A DNA stretch of 64,000 nt from Neurospora tetrasperma FGSC 2508 (Eukaryota > Ascomycota > Sordariomycetes > Sordariales > Sordariaceae), in NCBI RefSeq assembly GCF_000213175.1, contig NW_009799101.1, positions 3,113,236 through 3,177,235 on the forward strand, read 5' to 3'. How positions within the stretch are numbered: position 1 is the stretch's first letter; every line of letters starts with the position of its first letter. Of the stretch, positions 10,950 through 23,138 are shown one piece after another. Both the position numbers and the translations under genes were made by a program. The notes under the pieces were generated by a model. That model did no database searches and was not told the DNA's origin. It worked only from the letters and a program-made list of their open reading frames with translations.

Positions 10950-12390
10950 TCACCAACCTTTCTCATCTCCCTCCCCATAACCTTCGCTCTTGTTTCGACT
11001 ACTCCAAGCCCCATGGCCCCAGGGATTCCTTGCCAACCCTTTCATCTCCCTAAGCGCCTCATCCCCTTCTCCCAACACCATCATCCCAAACTCTACCGCC
11101 AATGCCGCCCACTTCATCACCATCCACGTCTCTCCCGCGTTACTATACTCCCTCGCCGCCAATGCATACGCCTCATGAACCGTCCCCCATAACCCTTCCA
11201 TTTCATACAAACTCACTAACAACTCTGCCGCTTTTGTTCTATCATCCCCTTCCCCTTGCCCTCTACTCCCCATCTTCCACCCTTCCCCCTCCTCTCCCCT
11301 TCCTGCTTTACTTCCCCCATCTTGTTCTTCCTTCAACAGTCTCCGAACTTTCCTGATCAATCTCACCCTCTGATCCGCCTCCTCCACCCTTCCCCCCGAC
11401 CGTGAGCAAAGCTCACAAGAGCACTCAAACCCCCACGCCGTACTCAGGAGTTTCTGCCGCGCCTTACGGGATCTAAGTGGGTTGATGTAAGAGATGGTGA
11501 TTTCCTCCCCGGGGAGGATGTCTTTCACGGCAGTTATCACTTGAACCAGGCCTGGCCCTCCTTTGCTGCTGTTCCAGTCAAATCGGTAATCGGCATTGGG
11601 GCGGCAGTCGTGGTTGAGGCGGGAGATGGAGGAGGCGAAGACTGTGTACCAGAGGGTATCGGTAGGGTCGATTTGGTCGTGAGGAGGAGAGGAGTGAGGA
11701 GAAGGAGGCCGAAGTGGAGGTGCGGGGATGTCAAAAGCGTTAGTGGTTATAATGGTATCCGTCAGGGCTATGCGCGAAAGACCACCGGTGACGCTGGCAT
11801 TCTTCGATTGCGTCGAGAGGTCGAAAAAGGCCGAGCGGTGGGCCGGTGGGAGAGAGGAGATGGCGGCCGCTTGGAGTGAGATGTAATCGGTGCGCAGCAG
11901 TTCGTCGAAGACGCGGTAGTCGATCATGAGAGTCGGGTGTGAGGAGAGTATCACAGAACCGCGAGGGATGCGGGTGCTGGCTATGAGACCCAGGCCTTTA
12001 CCGGGAATGGAGCTGATGGTGTATTTTGCAGGGCTGGATGTAATATTCGAACGCGGAGTGAAGGATAAAAGGGAAGTAAGGTAAGCGGCTCGTTGAGCGG
12101 TGGTGATGAAAGTGATTCCTTCGTCATTGGCGTAGGAAGTGTTTGTGAAGACACAGAACGCATCGTTGGAAACGATGCTGTTGAAGCAGGGAGTGGTACT
12201 GCTCCAGTTGTGCCCTGGGGAAGTGTTGAGATCTTCTTGGGGATGCGAGTTGGCACTGTTCCCGGCGTGGTAAGTCAACGCACCGGTCATCATAGGCATG
12301 GTTATTAGCTTCGTCGACAATGCTGTGTTCTTTCTCGTGCGCCAACACAATCAGTGCAGCTTCGACCAGCAGCAGCCCGGAGAACTTCAT
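10950..12390 (-). CDS. SET-domain protein with probable N-terminal signal peptide
   Basis: The main open frame (minus strand, stop at 10950) holds a complete SET fold: SIPGKGLGLIA, the AdoMet/active-site motif SRLNHDCRPNA, GEEITISYI, and the post-SET cysteine cluster FECSCELC. A basic linker follows, then a TPR-like helical tail. The split between the early KGLGL and later NHDC motifs is typical of SMYD/Set5-like fungal proteins. The 5' end is uncertain. The frame has an ATG at 12299, but an upstream ATG at 12390 in another frame starts with MKFSGLLLVEAALIV, a good signal peptide. An intron at 12346-12256 (donor GTTGGC, branch TTGACTTAC, acceptor GAACAG) would join both in frame; its donor is weak. 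The Cys-bearing segment before the SET domain resembles the ectodomain-like leader of fungal secreted-type SET proteins. Substrate unknown. Confidence 0.8.
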
Positions 12391-15080
12391 GCTTTCATGG
12401 TAAGTCGTAAAGGCAAACAAAGCATAGTAGGAACGAAACTCCCCCTTCTAGCTATCAAAAAGTAGGCCATTACTCGTGTTTGCCATCAATATTGCCCAAA
12501 AGGGGTTTGAACAGCTTGCCTTCCATTCAATGTCAACTCAACAATCTGGAGCCTTGTCCCAACCCGTCAATCAGGTCGGCCCGGACGACAAAGAAGAATC
12601 ATCTGGGTAGGGCGGCTTGAAAGGTGCCGAGTTTCCCAAATTGGCAAATATCATTCACCTACGGAACTATCAACACCACATAGTTTCTTGATAGAGTGAA
12701 GCATTTGGTTGTGCAAGGCCAAAGATGAACTTCCATCGCACAACGACGGGAGCATAGTCAAGTTAATAAGCCAACACACGATGTTCTTACAAAGGCGGCT
12801 CGAATTAACGCCACACTCCCACTTTCGAGGATCCATTCACCAACGCTATGTCAGTAGAAGCAAAGTCGAATGCTCTTGTCCAAGGCAGATCTCTAGGTAG
12901 ACATAGAATTTTAGGTCGTAAGGGCAACTCTAGCCAGTGTTGTATTCCATTTCTTTTCCCGACTTTTCCCCGGGATATCAACCAAAGTCTTTCACATTTT
13001 GGTACGGATAAAATAAAACTCCAAGCGGCCCCAGCAGTAGCAGAGATTGCGAGTCGCATTGACGTTGAGTTATTTATTGAATTCTTCATTGTGTTTGGGG
13101 CAGTTTGTTTGCACCCCTTTCCTCAACCCTTGTTTTTGTCGAGATTGGTACTCTCTCCAGACTCAAACTTTTTTCGACTTGAAAGATCCTCAAGAATAAC
13201 TTCCATGGAAGTACTGAAACAGAAGTACCCTGCCTCCCTGCCTCCAAACCTCATTACCTTCTTATCTGGCCGCCCCGAAGCTCACTAGGTAAGGCTCAGT
13301 ACTTTCCTCTAATCTATTCTTTCTACCTCCCGCTTCAAAGCGACGACGGAAATAATCCTCGCGTTATGTATATGTCTCACCTGCCTTAAAGCTACCTACC
13401 TCTAGCGTAATGTGCGGTGTACTTTCGACTTCTTGTTTCGTTTTCTGTTTGCTTGGCTCGTGGCACGCTTCCTTGTCATGAGGCTTTTCAGTACTTATAC
13501 CTTGCAGCCAAGGATATTTGAAACATGTTGTCTCAACCCAAGGGTGGGATTTTCATAGGGCTAACTACGAAGCCGGACGTATCTAGGGTGATGCTTCTGG
13601 ATTGTACTGTTAGGAAAGGAAGATGTTCTTTTCCTTGTTACCGAGCTTTCCAACAGTTTTAATTGCCCCTTCTGTTGCTCATGGATAAATGGTGATAACG
13701 TAGCAAGCAATGATCCCCATATCCAGTCAAAAATAGACCTCGGGATGTTTGTCTTGTATATAGTGGTCTGGTTGAACCTGAACTTGCATGTCCATTGTCG
13801 GTAGACCGCCTAAAAGTCTCACTGACAGCCTGTCAGTCAGTCAATCAGTCAACGCTGTACTGCAGCTGACAACTATGTGTCAAATGCGTGGGCTAGAATG
13901 TCAGTCTAAAGCACAGACAAATTGGAGTGTGTTAGTCACCCTCACCGCGTCCAGTTCAGTCCTTTGGGAAAAGTCCGAGACAGGAACATTCAGTCGGGTC
14001 TGCATACGGGCTGCCTTTGGTAGCCTGGTGGCGGCATGAAGTATGTCGCAAGCTGAGACACACGAGAGCCGTGATATCTGGCGCGCGTATGCGAGGAAGC
14101 GAAAAAACGTGATGAGGCGGGTGAATTTAAGACATATATGCATGGACATGGACATGTACGGTACAAAAGGAACTTTGGACACGCATCGATGGGTGAATGA
14201 AGGTCCAGTTACTGTATTAGGGAAGAATTCTAGAAGCAAGATAAGGGAAACTGAGCCAGAAAAAAAGAGAAACTGGTTGGAAATTACAAGAGCCGCCCGA
14301 TTTTATCTTCCGTCACTTCCATCCTCATCTAGAAGGTACCGTGCATCACGCCATGATCGTTTCCCGTGATAATTGCCTTCTTCCAAGTTTGAACAAACAT
14401 CAATATTAGATGAAGCCCCAACAGGGCAACAAGGTTAACAAGATGGGAATTCTTTGGGTGGTGTAGTGGTATAGTATGTAAGCCGAGGAAAAAAAAAAAA
14501 AAAAAAAGCCATGCGAAAAAAGAGACAATAGGTGCAGCAAACAGAGACACAGGGAGAAGCAGGTGCAGTTCCGTCATCCAATCGTGATCAGTTATATAAT
14601 TGAAGCAGCAGCCTGGTGTCACTGAGACGTAAATGTCTCAATATGACTTTGATCGGGACTTTGGGACAGGGTTTCCGTGGCTTGTCAAAAGCATGTTGAC
14701 ATGTATCTTGTAGCCAAACGTATCTTGTTGGTGTAAGATGTCAGGAATCATCCTGTCATCACAATGAGTGGCTAGATGGGAAAGAATAGTGCAAACTCAC
14801 TGGATTATTTCTTGGAAGAAGGCTTTCTCGAATCTCCATTTTCACTATCGCCGTAAAGAACGATGCCTATGAAGCGTCTGTAGGGCTCTTCGGCTTGGCG
14901 AGGGTCCTCCTCATCTGGCCCATACTGAATGGTGCCTCTGGCCTGCTTGGCAGTTTTGGGGTCTGGATCATCTGGGCCGTCCATCATGGTCGGATTTTCC
15001 CAATCATATTGGGTTAACCCAATGAATGACATGTAATTGCTGACCACATTTTCGGTGAAAAAGAGGCTTGAGCCACAGTT
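12391..15080. other. Gene-poor intergenic region
   Basis: About 2.4 kb without a convincing gene, before the small open frame at 14805. Contents include a (GTCA)n-like run near 13831-13852 and a 19-nt poly-A at 14489-14507. Overlapping frames at 12805-13288, 13788-14039 and 14043-14369 occur on both strands, lack splice-compatible partners and show no domain motif. Base composition is not RIP-like. Confidence 0.5.
14489..14507. repeat. Poly-A run
   Basis: Nineteen consecutive A residues in gene-free DNA. There are no target-site duplications or open frames nearby that would indicate a retroposed tail. Confidence 0.95.
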
Positions 15081-15209
15081 ACTGGTGGATCTGATCATGT
15101 TGACGTATCGATAGTCGGTCGAGGCGGAAAATAATATGTATCTTGAATGGATATGTAAGTATTGTCCAGTAAATGAAGAGAAGAGATGAGGCTTCTGTTG
15201 AATTCTCAT
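14805..15209 (-). CDS. Small hypothetical protein
   Basis: This minus-strand frame gives 134 aa from the ATG at 15209; it is open to an ATG at 15284 (159 aa). I prefer 15209 because TATATAAG on the minus strand lies about 45-50 nt upstream (near 15255-15262) and the context ACAATGA is favourable. The C-terminal half is hydrophilic and protein-like: PDDPDPKTAKQARG, YGPDEEDPRQAEEPYRRF and a Lys-rich end. The N-terminal half is less convincing and could be leader sequence. No domain, signal peptide or membrane segment is recognised. It may be a genus-restricted short gene or a chance frame. Confidence 0.35.
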   Translation of the reverse strand: MRIQQKPHLFSSFTGQYLHIHSRYILFSASTDYRYVNMIRSTSNCGSSLFFTENVVSNYMSFIGLTQYDWENPTMMDGPDDPDPKTAKQARGTIQYGPDEEDPRQAEEPYRRFIGIVLYGDSENGDSRKPSSKK

Positions 15210-15254
15210 TGTCGAGTGTCCGATATATCTCACCGTCTCTGCTGACCAAGGAGG

Positions 15255-15262
15255 CTTATATA
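15255..15262 (-). promoter_or_regulatory. TATA box candidate for the 14.8-15.2 kb small gene
   Basis: The minus strand reads GTATATAAG here, at the usual distance from a start of transcription that would just precede the ATG at 15209. Confidence 0.35.
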
Positions 15263-15417
15263 CTTCAGCCGTCCGAACGGACAACGCTTTGAGCCAACAT
15301 CGTGACTGCCATGTCAGGACATCATCTCATGATACACACAGCGTTTATCGGGGGCTATTCTCTTGGGCTGAGCTCACAGTCCTGATCACATCAAGCTCTC
15401 TCAGCATCAAAGCCACC

Positions 15418-15630
15418 ATGACCTTGGTTGTCAACACTAATGCCAAGGCTCACAGCTTAAGTCAAGATCGCACTTCCACCTCCGCAGGCTTCAATCAGCC
15501 CAAAGGCGATACAGACTTACAATACACGGTTGAGGACGACGAGCCGTACGACTTTGCCCTCCTGCGTCACAAGTTGATAGTTTGCTGCGGCCTTCCGTAC
15601 GTTAATTCTCAGAGTAAGGGGGTAAGCTGA
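15418..15630 (+). CDS. Small hypothetical protein or first exon
   Basis: A 70-codon frame starts in an almost ideal context (AAAGCCACCATGA). The sequence is hydrophilic, with an acidic segment VEDDEPYDFALL, and has no known domain. The frame ends inside GTAAGCTGA, where GTAAGC is also a plausible splice donor, so this may be a 5' exon of a spliced gene whose next exon I cannot identify. It is divergent from the small minus-strand frame at 14805-15209. Confidence 0.25.
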   Translation: MTLVVNTNAKAHSLSQDRTSTSAGFNQPKGDTDLQYTVEDDEPYDFALLRHKLIVCCGLPYVNSQSKGVS

Positions 15631-18600
15631 GAAGGACGGATTCAGACCGGGGAAGTCTTCCTATTCCTCGGTAGATCGACACTGGTACATCATCCATCCC
15701 GGCGGCATATGGCAGGCTGTTTTGGTGATAGCCACCATGGAGGCCAAGAAGGGGAAACTGCCGGTGTTTCGTGATGCCGTGAAGGCAAGAGGATACGGTA
15801 CACTGCTTCTTGGGCAGGATGATGTCTGACCGCCAGTTCCGAAAGTGGTTCACAACTCGCAGTGAAAGGGAGGTATGAAGCGGGCAGAGCCGCATTCAAC
15901 GGAGCAACGGCCATATCTGGTCTCGGGAAGTGGCTGCTGGAACCGAGCCCAGACCGGCCAGCCTCGGACTAAGTAATTGAAAAGAGAAGGAAATATCTCG
16001 ACAGTCGGGTGAAACTTCCTTGATCCCCGGTGGGAGACGCCTGAGCTGGTAATCACTCCCGTGTTCAGCGAGTCCAGGGGCTTGAAGTCTATACTTGACC
16101 ATGGTACAGGCCACAGAGCAACCCAACATGATTGCTGAGTCTGGCGGTTGTCGAGTCGGACCACGGATGTAGGCACGACTTGTGCGTCAGCCTAGGATGC
16201 TGTAGTGTTCTTATGCCTGACATGGCATAACGAAGCAAGGGTTGATTGACGGATAAACGCACCGTGGTCCTGTTTCTCGGCTTCTGAAGATGTGATTCCA
16301 GGTACCCAAGACCACCAGATTCGACCCTTTGCATATCTGTAACTCGAGATTTGCGACTTTGGTTGCTGGATGTTTCAGTTGCGAGAGGGGTCCAGAGCAG
16401 GGAGGTGAGGCTATCGCCAACCACGGTCGACACAAACTTGCATACCCCCCGTTTACCCATACCCACGAATGACCCATTTGGTCATTGATTCCGATAGTGG
16501 CGTGGAACCCCTCGCCCCTCCGCAGCCGACCAGCGTGTCCAGTTGACCCCCATCGGCTGGCTGTAGCTGTCCGTCAAGTTAGGAAGACAAGACCCAGAGA
16601 GGCACTTCCCAGATACACAGAGGAGCTTCTCAGGTAGGACGATGCCGGCAACTCCTTCCACGGGGAGTATCTCGATTTAGGCGTGCAGCAGCTTGGAAGC
16701 TCGGACGGACAGCGGGGACGGCAGACGATGGTGTACGGCAGCGGTTCGTCAAGCTGTAGCCAAATACGAGCACGGTACTGATCCACGAGGCATCCTAGAC
16801 CCGTCTTGCTCTGTTACGTGGTACGGAATCTATCACCTACACACGGGGAAGCACACAGTGAGGTTCTAGGGTGAGATGCCTTACAGTTATTGCGCCTCTG
16901 TGGCCATCCGTATTTGACATGTTGGTTCAACGACACTGAAGGGAGTGGCTCTTTCGATTTGATAGAGAACGCTTCGTTCCATGTCACCTAGGTCACCCGG
17001 GTCACCCTGGCACGGCGGCTGTCATCATATTGTGGACAAGTAGTTCATTGCCGTTCACATGCTGTATGTTGATGGGAATGAAGATGTAGAGAACCCCCCG
17101 CCGACCGGTCTCAGAGCCATTGAGAAATGAACGCGCTGATGCCGTGTTGATAGCGGGAAGGAGACTCAAGTTGCTCTTGCACTCTTATTGACCGACAGCG
17201 AGTGGAGGAGTCAGTCAGTCTCGGTTGATTTAAGGTGCGTTTATAAGTGTTTAATGAAGAAAAGAAGAAAAAGTGGAAAACTGGCGGTTGCGACGATTTG
17301 GTTTTGTACCTTGCATTGCGATTGCAGGCAGGCAGCGCACAGGCCATCTGCCGTCAGTCTCGGACCGACAACTGCCGCCCCTCCGCCCAAACAGGAGCGG
17401 GCGCAATTCATGGTGGGGTGAGTGGCGCACGGGCCATATGCAAATGCGAAGACAAAACTGCGCCGAGAATCTGAAATTTCTGATCCCTTTCCTCCTTTTC
17501 ACAGCACAATCGCAACAAGCTGACAACCAACAACGACGACTTCTTTCTCAACTCATCCAAACCCTGCGCAACGTCGTAAAAGATCCCCGTCGACCGACCT
17601 CAACTATGTTTGGCTGTCATGTTCAACATGCCCCGGGTGTCACGCCAGAGCTGTTATTCGTGTTCTCCTGCTCCCCGATGCAGTTGCTCCGGCAGCCATA
17701 CAACGGTTCGACGGCGGCGACACTATCTCCTCCTTTGACTGACCTAATTCAATCCCCTTTGGCAGCATCGCGTCACAAGATTACAAACACAATCACACAC
17801 AAAATCCACAACTTGCCTGCCTCTGCGCTATCTCTCCTTGCGCTCTAGGTTAACTTAATTTTATCGTTCGCGTGGAAGAAAAATCCCAAGGCCTAGACAG
17901 CCGGTCTAATCCACCCCGCTGCAGCTGAGTGTTCTGTCCTATGATCACTCGCGTGCTGTAGCGGGACTAAAAAGGACAAACATCTCAAACCCCCCTTAGC
18001 ATAGTTTGTTTTTGCATGATTTCTCTGTGTAACACATCTACACCCATATCCATGCTGATCGCTGAGTGAACTCGCCGCAGTAGAAGCGATTGAGCTGAGG
18101 CAGAGTGTCTAGTATCAAGATCCATGCTTTCGGTTCTTTGTAACTCTCCATGCGTTTCATTCAATGAAAACCATGCGTGCGTAGTCCTTGGGGCTGACTT
18201 TCTCGGACTTCACGCACGGTGTTCCGTCAACTTTGAAGGAATAAAGCGAGCAGCATAGTACCATCCCGCACCATGTTCCTTGACATAGCACAGACAAAAC
18301 TCTCCTCGGATGTTGCTGTTTGGTGCTACGAGCAGAGACCGAGGAACGAGGTATGCGCAACGTATCCTGCCATCTGATGAGAGACGGGGGAGTCACAGAA
18401 CACAATCCTGCAGTGAGCTCAACATCTAAGCAGCATCACATCTCGTCCGTGCTCGCCATGGCTCAAATGGGAAGAAATACGATGTGCTCACCATCCCTCA
18501 CACTGTCAGCTCAAGAGACTCAGCCTCAAGTTTTGTCCTACTTTGAGGACCTCTGCAGGGTTTTGGTACCAGCCAGTCGGTCTTGATGCCGCCGACGCGC

Positions 18601-18989
18601 CGAGGTCTGGTGATACCTTCATCGACTGATCGGTATGAGATGGCGACTGCTTTGCGTCATGCCCAGCCACTTTGATCCATATTAGCACGAATCAAGGAAT
18701 ATCAGAGGGTAAGGTTAGCTATTTACCTCTCCCATCAATATTATCAAGCGATGAGGGATCATAACTGAAAGACGAGTGTTTTCACACAGACTCGTTTCGT
18801 TCGTTTTGGTTGCCTCTTTGTCTACACTTCCATATTTATGCTGTAGCTGAACATGATGGCCTTAGTTTCCTGTCTACCTGCAACGCCAAAACACAGGTCT
18901 AAGGAGACTGCAGTCTCTCCAAACAAACCTTAACTTGCACACATTCGCATCGGAACCCATCCCCCTACCAGAATACTCAAGCCATGAGT
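15631..18989. other. Gene-poor intergenic region
   Basis: About 3.4 kb with no supported gene. The longest frame (17273-17848, plus) has no domain and mixed composition. A tandem array of three GTCACC units with 9-nt period lies at 16983-17010. A CAGTCAGTC run occurs near 17207-17219. The stretch next to 18990 is the 3' flank of the MFS transporter. Confidence 0.5.
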
Positions 18990-20614
18990 TCACAACCACC
19001 CCAACCTCTTCCACAAAAAGCTTCCCCCTCCCACCAACGCCGTCACCCCCGTAAACGCAATCAGCCCTCCATACCCGCTTCCATACCCAGCCAACGCCCT
19101 ACCCTGCCACGGCAGCTCCTTAACCAGCGTCTCACTCAACGGCCCACTGACCACATTTCCCACTCCCCTCCCCAGCGCCAAAAAGGCAAACACCATAGTC
19201 GGATCAACCGGCTTACTCCCGTGTTCACTTCCAGTCTCAGCAGAGCCGCCATGACCCAACTTGGCAACCTCCTTCATAATTCCCGGCCACGCACTCGTGA
19301 AGCTGCCCGCAAAGAACCCATACACCACACAAAACACATACAAAACCGCCAGGTTGGTGCCGAACCCCCAGAGGAAGAAAGTCCCCAGCACGGTGCCGGC
19401 TGTCGACAGCATGATGCAGGTAGTGACGTCTAGCCGGTCGATGAACCAGCCCATGGCGACGCAGCCGAAGACGGAGGCAACATTGAGCAACAAAAGAGTT
19501 AGAGACGTGAGAAACCCTTGGGCTTGCAGGACGGAGCGCGCGTAGGAGGGGAGGTAGATACCCGGGAGGAAGAAGCCGAGGGCTTCGATTATGTTGAAGA
19601 GTTGGTAGAAGAGGAAGGGCCGGGTGAGGACGAAGGAGAAAGAGGGGGTGTAGGGGGTTGGGGGTGCAGCGTGGACGTCAGTATTGTTGTTGTTGTTGTT
19701 GTCGTTGCTGGTCGGGGTTGTTGTCCCAGACGTAGAAGAGTTTGAAACTGCTTCACTTGCCGCAAATTTGCCCCCAACAGAAACCCTAGGCTTCAAAAAC
19801 CACGCCAACGGCGCCGTCAAGACGAATACCGCCACTGCCCAGATGCGTAGTGTCGTCTGATACCCGTACTTGGACAAAAGATGCTCCAGCAACGGCGGCA
19901 GAACCACGCCCGCCAAACCAGTGCCGGACCACATAATCCCGTAAGCCAATCCCTTCTTCTTGACAAACCACTCATCCAGGTAGAGAATGCAAGGAGAGTA
20001 AGCGATCGAACCCCCGATGCCGTAAAGAATTCCCTGGGTGACGATCAAGTGCGTGACGGTTGTGGAAAAGGACGACATGGCGAGGGCGAAACACATGACG
20101 AGCAACCCAACAATGGGAGCCCATCGCGCGAACCGCGGAAAACGCCGGAAGAAGGACATGATTAAGGGAGTGTCGATGTACATGATGCCCATGGCGCAGG
20201 TGCCGATAACGGCGAGGTTGCTGGAGGAAGAAAAGGGCGGATGGGTGCTGTAGTAGTCTTGGAAGACGCCGAAAGAGTAGGGGAAGCCTGGTGTAGAGGG
20301 TCACGGTGAGCATTTGGCCTTTTTGGCTGATGTTACCTGAGTAGAGGTGCATGATAAATGATGCTGAACGTACCCCAGACTAATGCTTCGACAACGAAAC
20401 AAGCGGCTAAAAAGAGCCAGGCGTCCTTGCCGCCGTCGACTGGCGGTAGCTGGGAGAACTCATGTCTTGCAGGCTCTTGAACAGAGGTATCTTGGGGCTC
20501 AGGAGTGCCGGTCTCAGCTCGACGGATTGGGTCGAAGTCCGTATTGCGTTCGGTGGTTCGATAGGATGGAGGCAGTGAGTCCAATGGTATATCAAAGGTT
20601 GATTGGGAAGCCAT
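18990..20614 (-). CDS. MFS transporter, monocarboxylate (MCT) family
   Basis: Two exons, 20614-20374 and 20287-18990, give 512 aa. The 86-nt intron (GTACGT...ACACCAG) splits a Gly codon and restores LVWGFPYSFGVFQDYY, a typical first-helix signature of fungal MCT-like major facilitators. A cytosolic N-terminus rich in Ser/Thr/Pro precedes about twelve membrane helices. The cytosolic central loop holds an Asn run (microsatellite at about 19681-19700). The second half includes GWFIDRLDVTT and a GPLSE segment. Relatives move short-chain carboxylates, riboflavin or unknown solutes; the substrate is not predictable here. A TATAAAAG lies 150 nt upstream of the ATG. No metabolic partner gene is adjacent. 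Confidence 0.92.
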
Positions 20615-21941
20615 CTTGAGGTTTCTGGTTACCTGCCGAGCTTTGGTTGAACGTGTTTGTCTTCCACTTTCTGGTAGACCCGAACCTATTTCTTTTCCTC
20701 TTTGAGGCACTCAATCTGAAGTAATAAAGATTGATGGAAGTGCCAACATCGAAAGGGACACTTCCATCTTTTATATCTGTGCCTTCAAGGACCCAAGTTT
20801 CATGACGAGATACTAACACTTGCTGTTCTCCATAGGCCCCACAGGCCCACAGCAGAATGACAAGCGTGCGCCCTTCGTTGACAGTTCAGTGCTACTCTGC
20901 ACTGCGGTCAACTTGGAAGCTATTTCTTTTGAGGGAAGGATTCCCGTCGCCTTGGATGACAGGGAACAGGTTGCTAAGGGCTATTTTCTTTGTTTCGAAA
21001 AGGGAACGATCAAGCCCCTGATGGCTGCTCGCCCTTGGTGAGGATAAGGAGGATACGAGGAGAAAAAGACAGCCGTGGAGGCGCTCCTACAGGTCGCGGA
21101 AGAGGACCGTACATAGGTGTACATCGAGTTGGAGCTTCGTCCATTGCGTGATAAAGATCCATTGTTTTCAGCAACTACCCGATTATTTCTTTTCATTACG
21201 CCGTCAATTTCATATGTTACAAACGGTCAGCAGTCCAAGCCGCCATACCATCAGGTTCAGCATTATTTCAGTACTCTGACGGTTATTACCGTCCCTGATC
21301 CCTGACGGTTCTGATAGATGGATGACCAGGTAGGTCAAGATAAGGACTGCTGTAGTGCGCATAGGTTGACCCGCCTGATCACTAATCGTATAAAAGCGTA
21401 ATCCGAGGTATGAAAGTTGGGCTTTGCAATCACTTTGAATACTGCGAGGAATGTAAATCAATGTGGTGATTCTAATGGATTGATTGGTCTGAGAAGACAG
21501 TCTTCCGCTAGGTAAATATCCCGGAGTGGTGGATGATTTATTCTAGACTGGATAGTGCAATCCTTCAACTTCAAAACCTACCTAGGTAACCTCGTTCTGA
21601 CCACCTTTCCAAACACATCCTCAACTCCCCATCATCCATTGACTTGCCAAAGGAGAAAGACCATGTTAATATCATAATGACTAACTCCCGTCTTCATAGG
21701 GCCAAAGTGGATAGCCGAGGCATGACCGTCTCCACCCCCGCATTGTGGGGAACATCTTCACAGTTCCATGCCCGCTGGCCCCGCGTAAACAGGGGTTCGT
21801 CTCATTCTCGGCATCCGGGGAAGGAATTCCATCTTTTGGAGTCTTGCATATCAAGATCTCTCTCACTTCTTCCTCTCTTTTGCTTTCAACACAGCTTCAG
21901 TCCAGAAAATTCAAAATAGGTAGTCCCACCAATACGGAGCC
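20615..21941. other. Divergent intergenic region between MFS and eci1
   Basis: This 1.3 kb separates divergently transcribed genes and should carry both promoters. No coding frame is supported; the frames at 21644-21919 and 21745-22104 overlap the start of eci1 in other frames. Confidence 0.55.
20768..20775 (-). promoter_or_regulatory. TATA box of the MCT-type transporter
   Basis: The minus strand reads TATAAAAG about 155 nt before the ATG at 20614. This distance leaves room for a 5' UTR of roughly 120 nt. Confidence 0.5.
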
Positions 21942-22922
21942 ATGGCGGAACCGTCAGTCATCAATGTCGAGTACAAGGGCCGACTGGCCATCATCACCAT
22001 CAACAATGAAAAGAAACTCAACGCCCTCACCCAGATGCAATACTACGATCTGGCTCAACGGCTACGCGAGGTTGCGACCCACGATGAGGTCTACATTACC
22101 CTGATCATTGGCACCGGCCGTTACTTTTCTGCGTAAGCCTTTACTTCCCATTACCTCTTCCCCTGACCGCCACAACCGGCACTATGTAACACCGCATCAA
22201 GCCCCCAAGTATAATCCATTTTGTCACTTTTCATAAATTAACAATCAACTAATATGCATGTCCCCATACATAGAGGTGCCGACGTCTCCATCTCCAGATC
22301 CAACGTCGCCCCCTCCGAAGGTCTCTCCTCTCAAGACGCCATCCACAACCACTGGCTCCGCAACTTCGTCGCCAACAACCTCAACATCACCCAGGCCTTC
22401 TATACGCACCCCAAGATTCTTATCGTTGGTCTCAATGGGCCCGTCATCGGCCTCTCCGCCGCTTTGGTTTCCTTCGCCGACTTCATCTACTGCGTCCCCT
22501 CCACTTTTCTGCTCACCCCCTTCTCGTCACTCGGTCTAGTAGCCGAGGGAGGCGCCTCTCGCGGTCTTGTCCAGCGATTGGGTCTACCCAAGGCTAACGA
22601 GGCGTTGATTATGAGTAAGAAAATTACAAAGGAGGAGCTGGTGCAGACCGGGTTTGTGACCAAGTGCTTTGAGGAAGTCGGAAGGGGAGAGACGAAAAAG
22701 TTTAAGGGGTTGGTGTTAAAGGAAATTGAGGAAAGGTTGGGAGATCATTTGGTCGGAGATAGTTTGTTAGGGATCAAGAGCCTGATTAGAAGGCCTGAGA
22801 GGGATGTGTATGATGCGCAGAATGTGGCGGAGGTGATGGCAGGGTTGGACAGGTTTGTTAGTGGAGTGCCGCAGGGGGAGTTTGAGAAAATTGCGAGCGG
22901 GAAGAAGAGGCATAAGCTTTAA
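21942..22922 (+). CDS. eci1: Peroxisomal delta3,delta2-enoyl-CoA isomerase (crotonase family)
   Basis: Two exons, 21942-22132 and 22274-22922, give 279 aa. The 141-nt intron (GTAAGC, branch AACTAATA, acceptor ATAG) splits an Ala codon and restores FSAGADVS, the crotonase oxyanion-hole region. NGPVIGLSAAL forms the second oxyanion contact. LGLVAEGGAS places a Glu at about 155, matching the catalytic glutamate of yeast Eci1-type isomerases; this separates it from hydratases, which need two Glu. The protein ends in HKL. Yeast Eci1 ends in HRL, so HKL is a plausible type-1 peroxisomal signal. The enzyme would shift double bonds during beta-oxidation of unsaturated fatty acids. Confidence 0.9.
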
Positions 22923-23138
22923 AGGGGGGAATTGTGTAGGCTTGTGAGTGGAGAAGAGGATGATGAGGGAATGGTTGTATATCTCATTTTGCAACGATGT
23001 AAGAGCCTTGATCCAAGTTGTATGATCCAGAACGTCATCCTAAACGCCCATATATGCCCGCCCATTTCCCGTTTTGCCTTTCGTCATACGTCCGTCAACC
23101 ATTTTTTGAAACCCAAACATGTGAAGCATTTACCTCCC

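Noticed and set aside
17273-17848. 191-codon plus-strand frame
   Set aside because: No domain, poor start context and mixed composition; splicing signals do not extend it.
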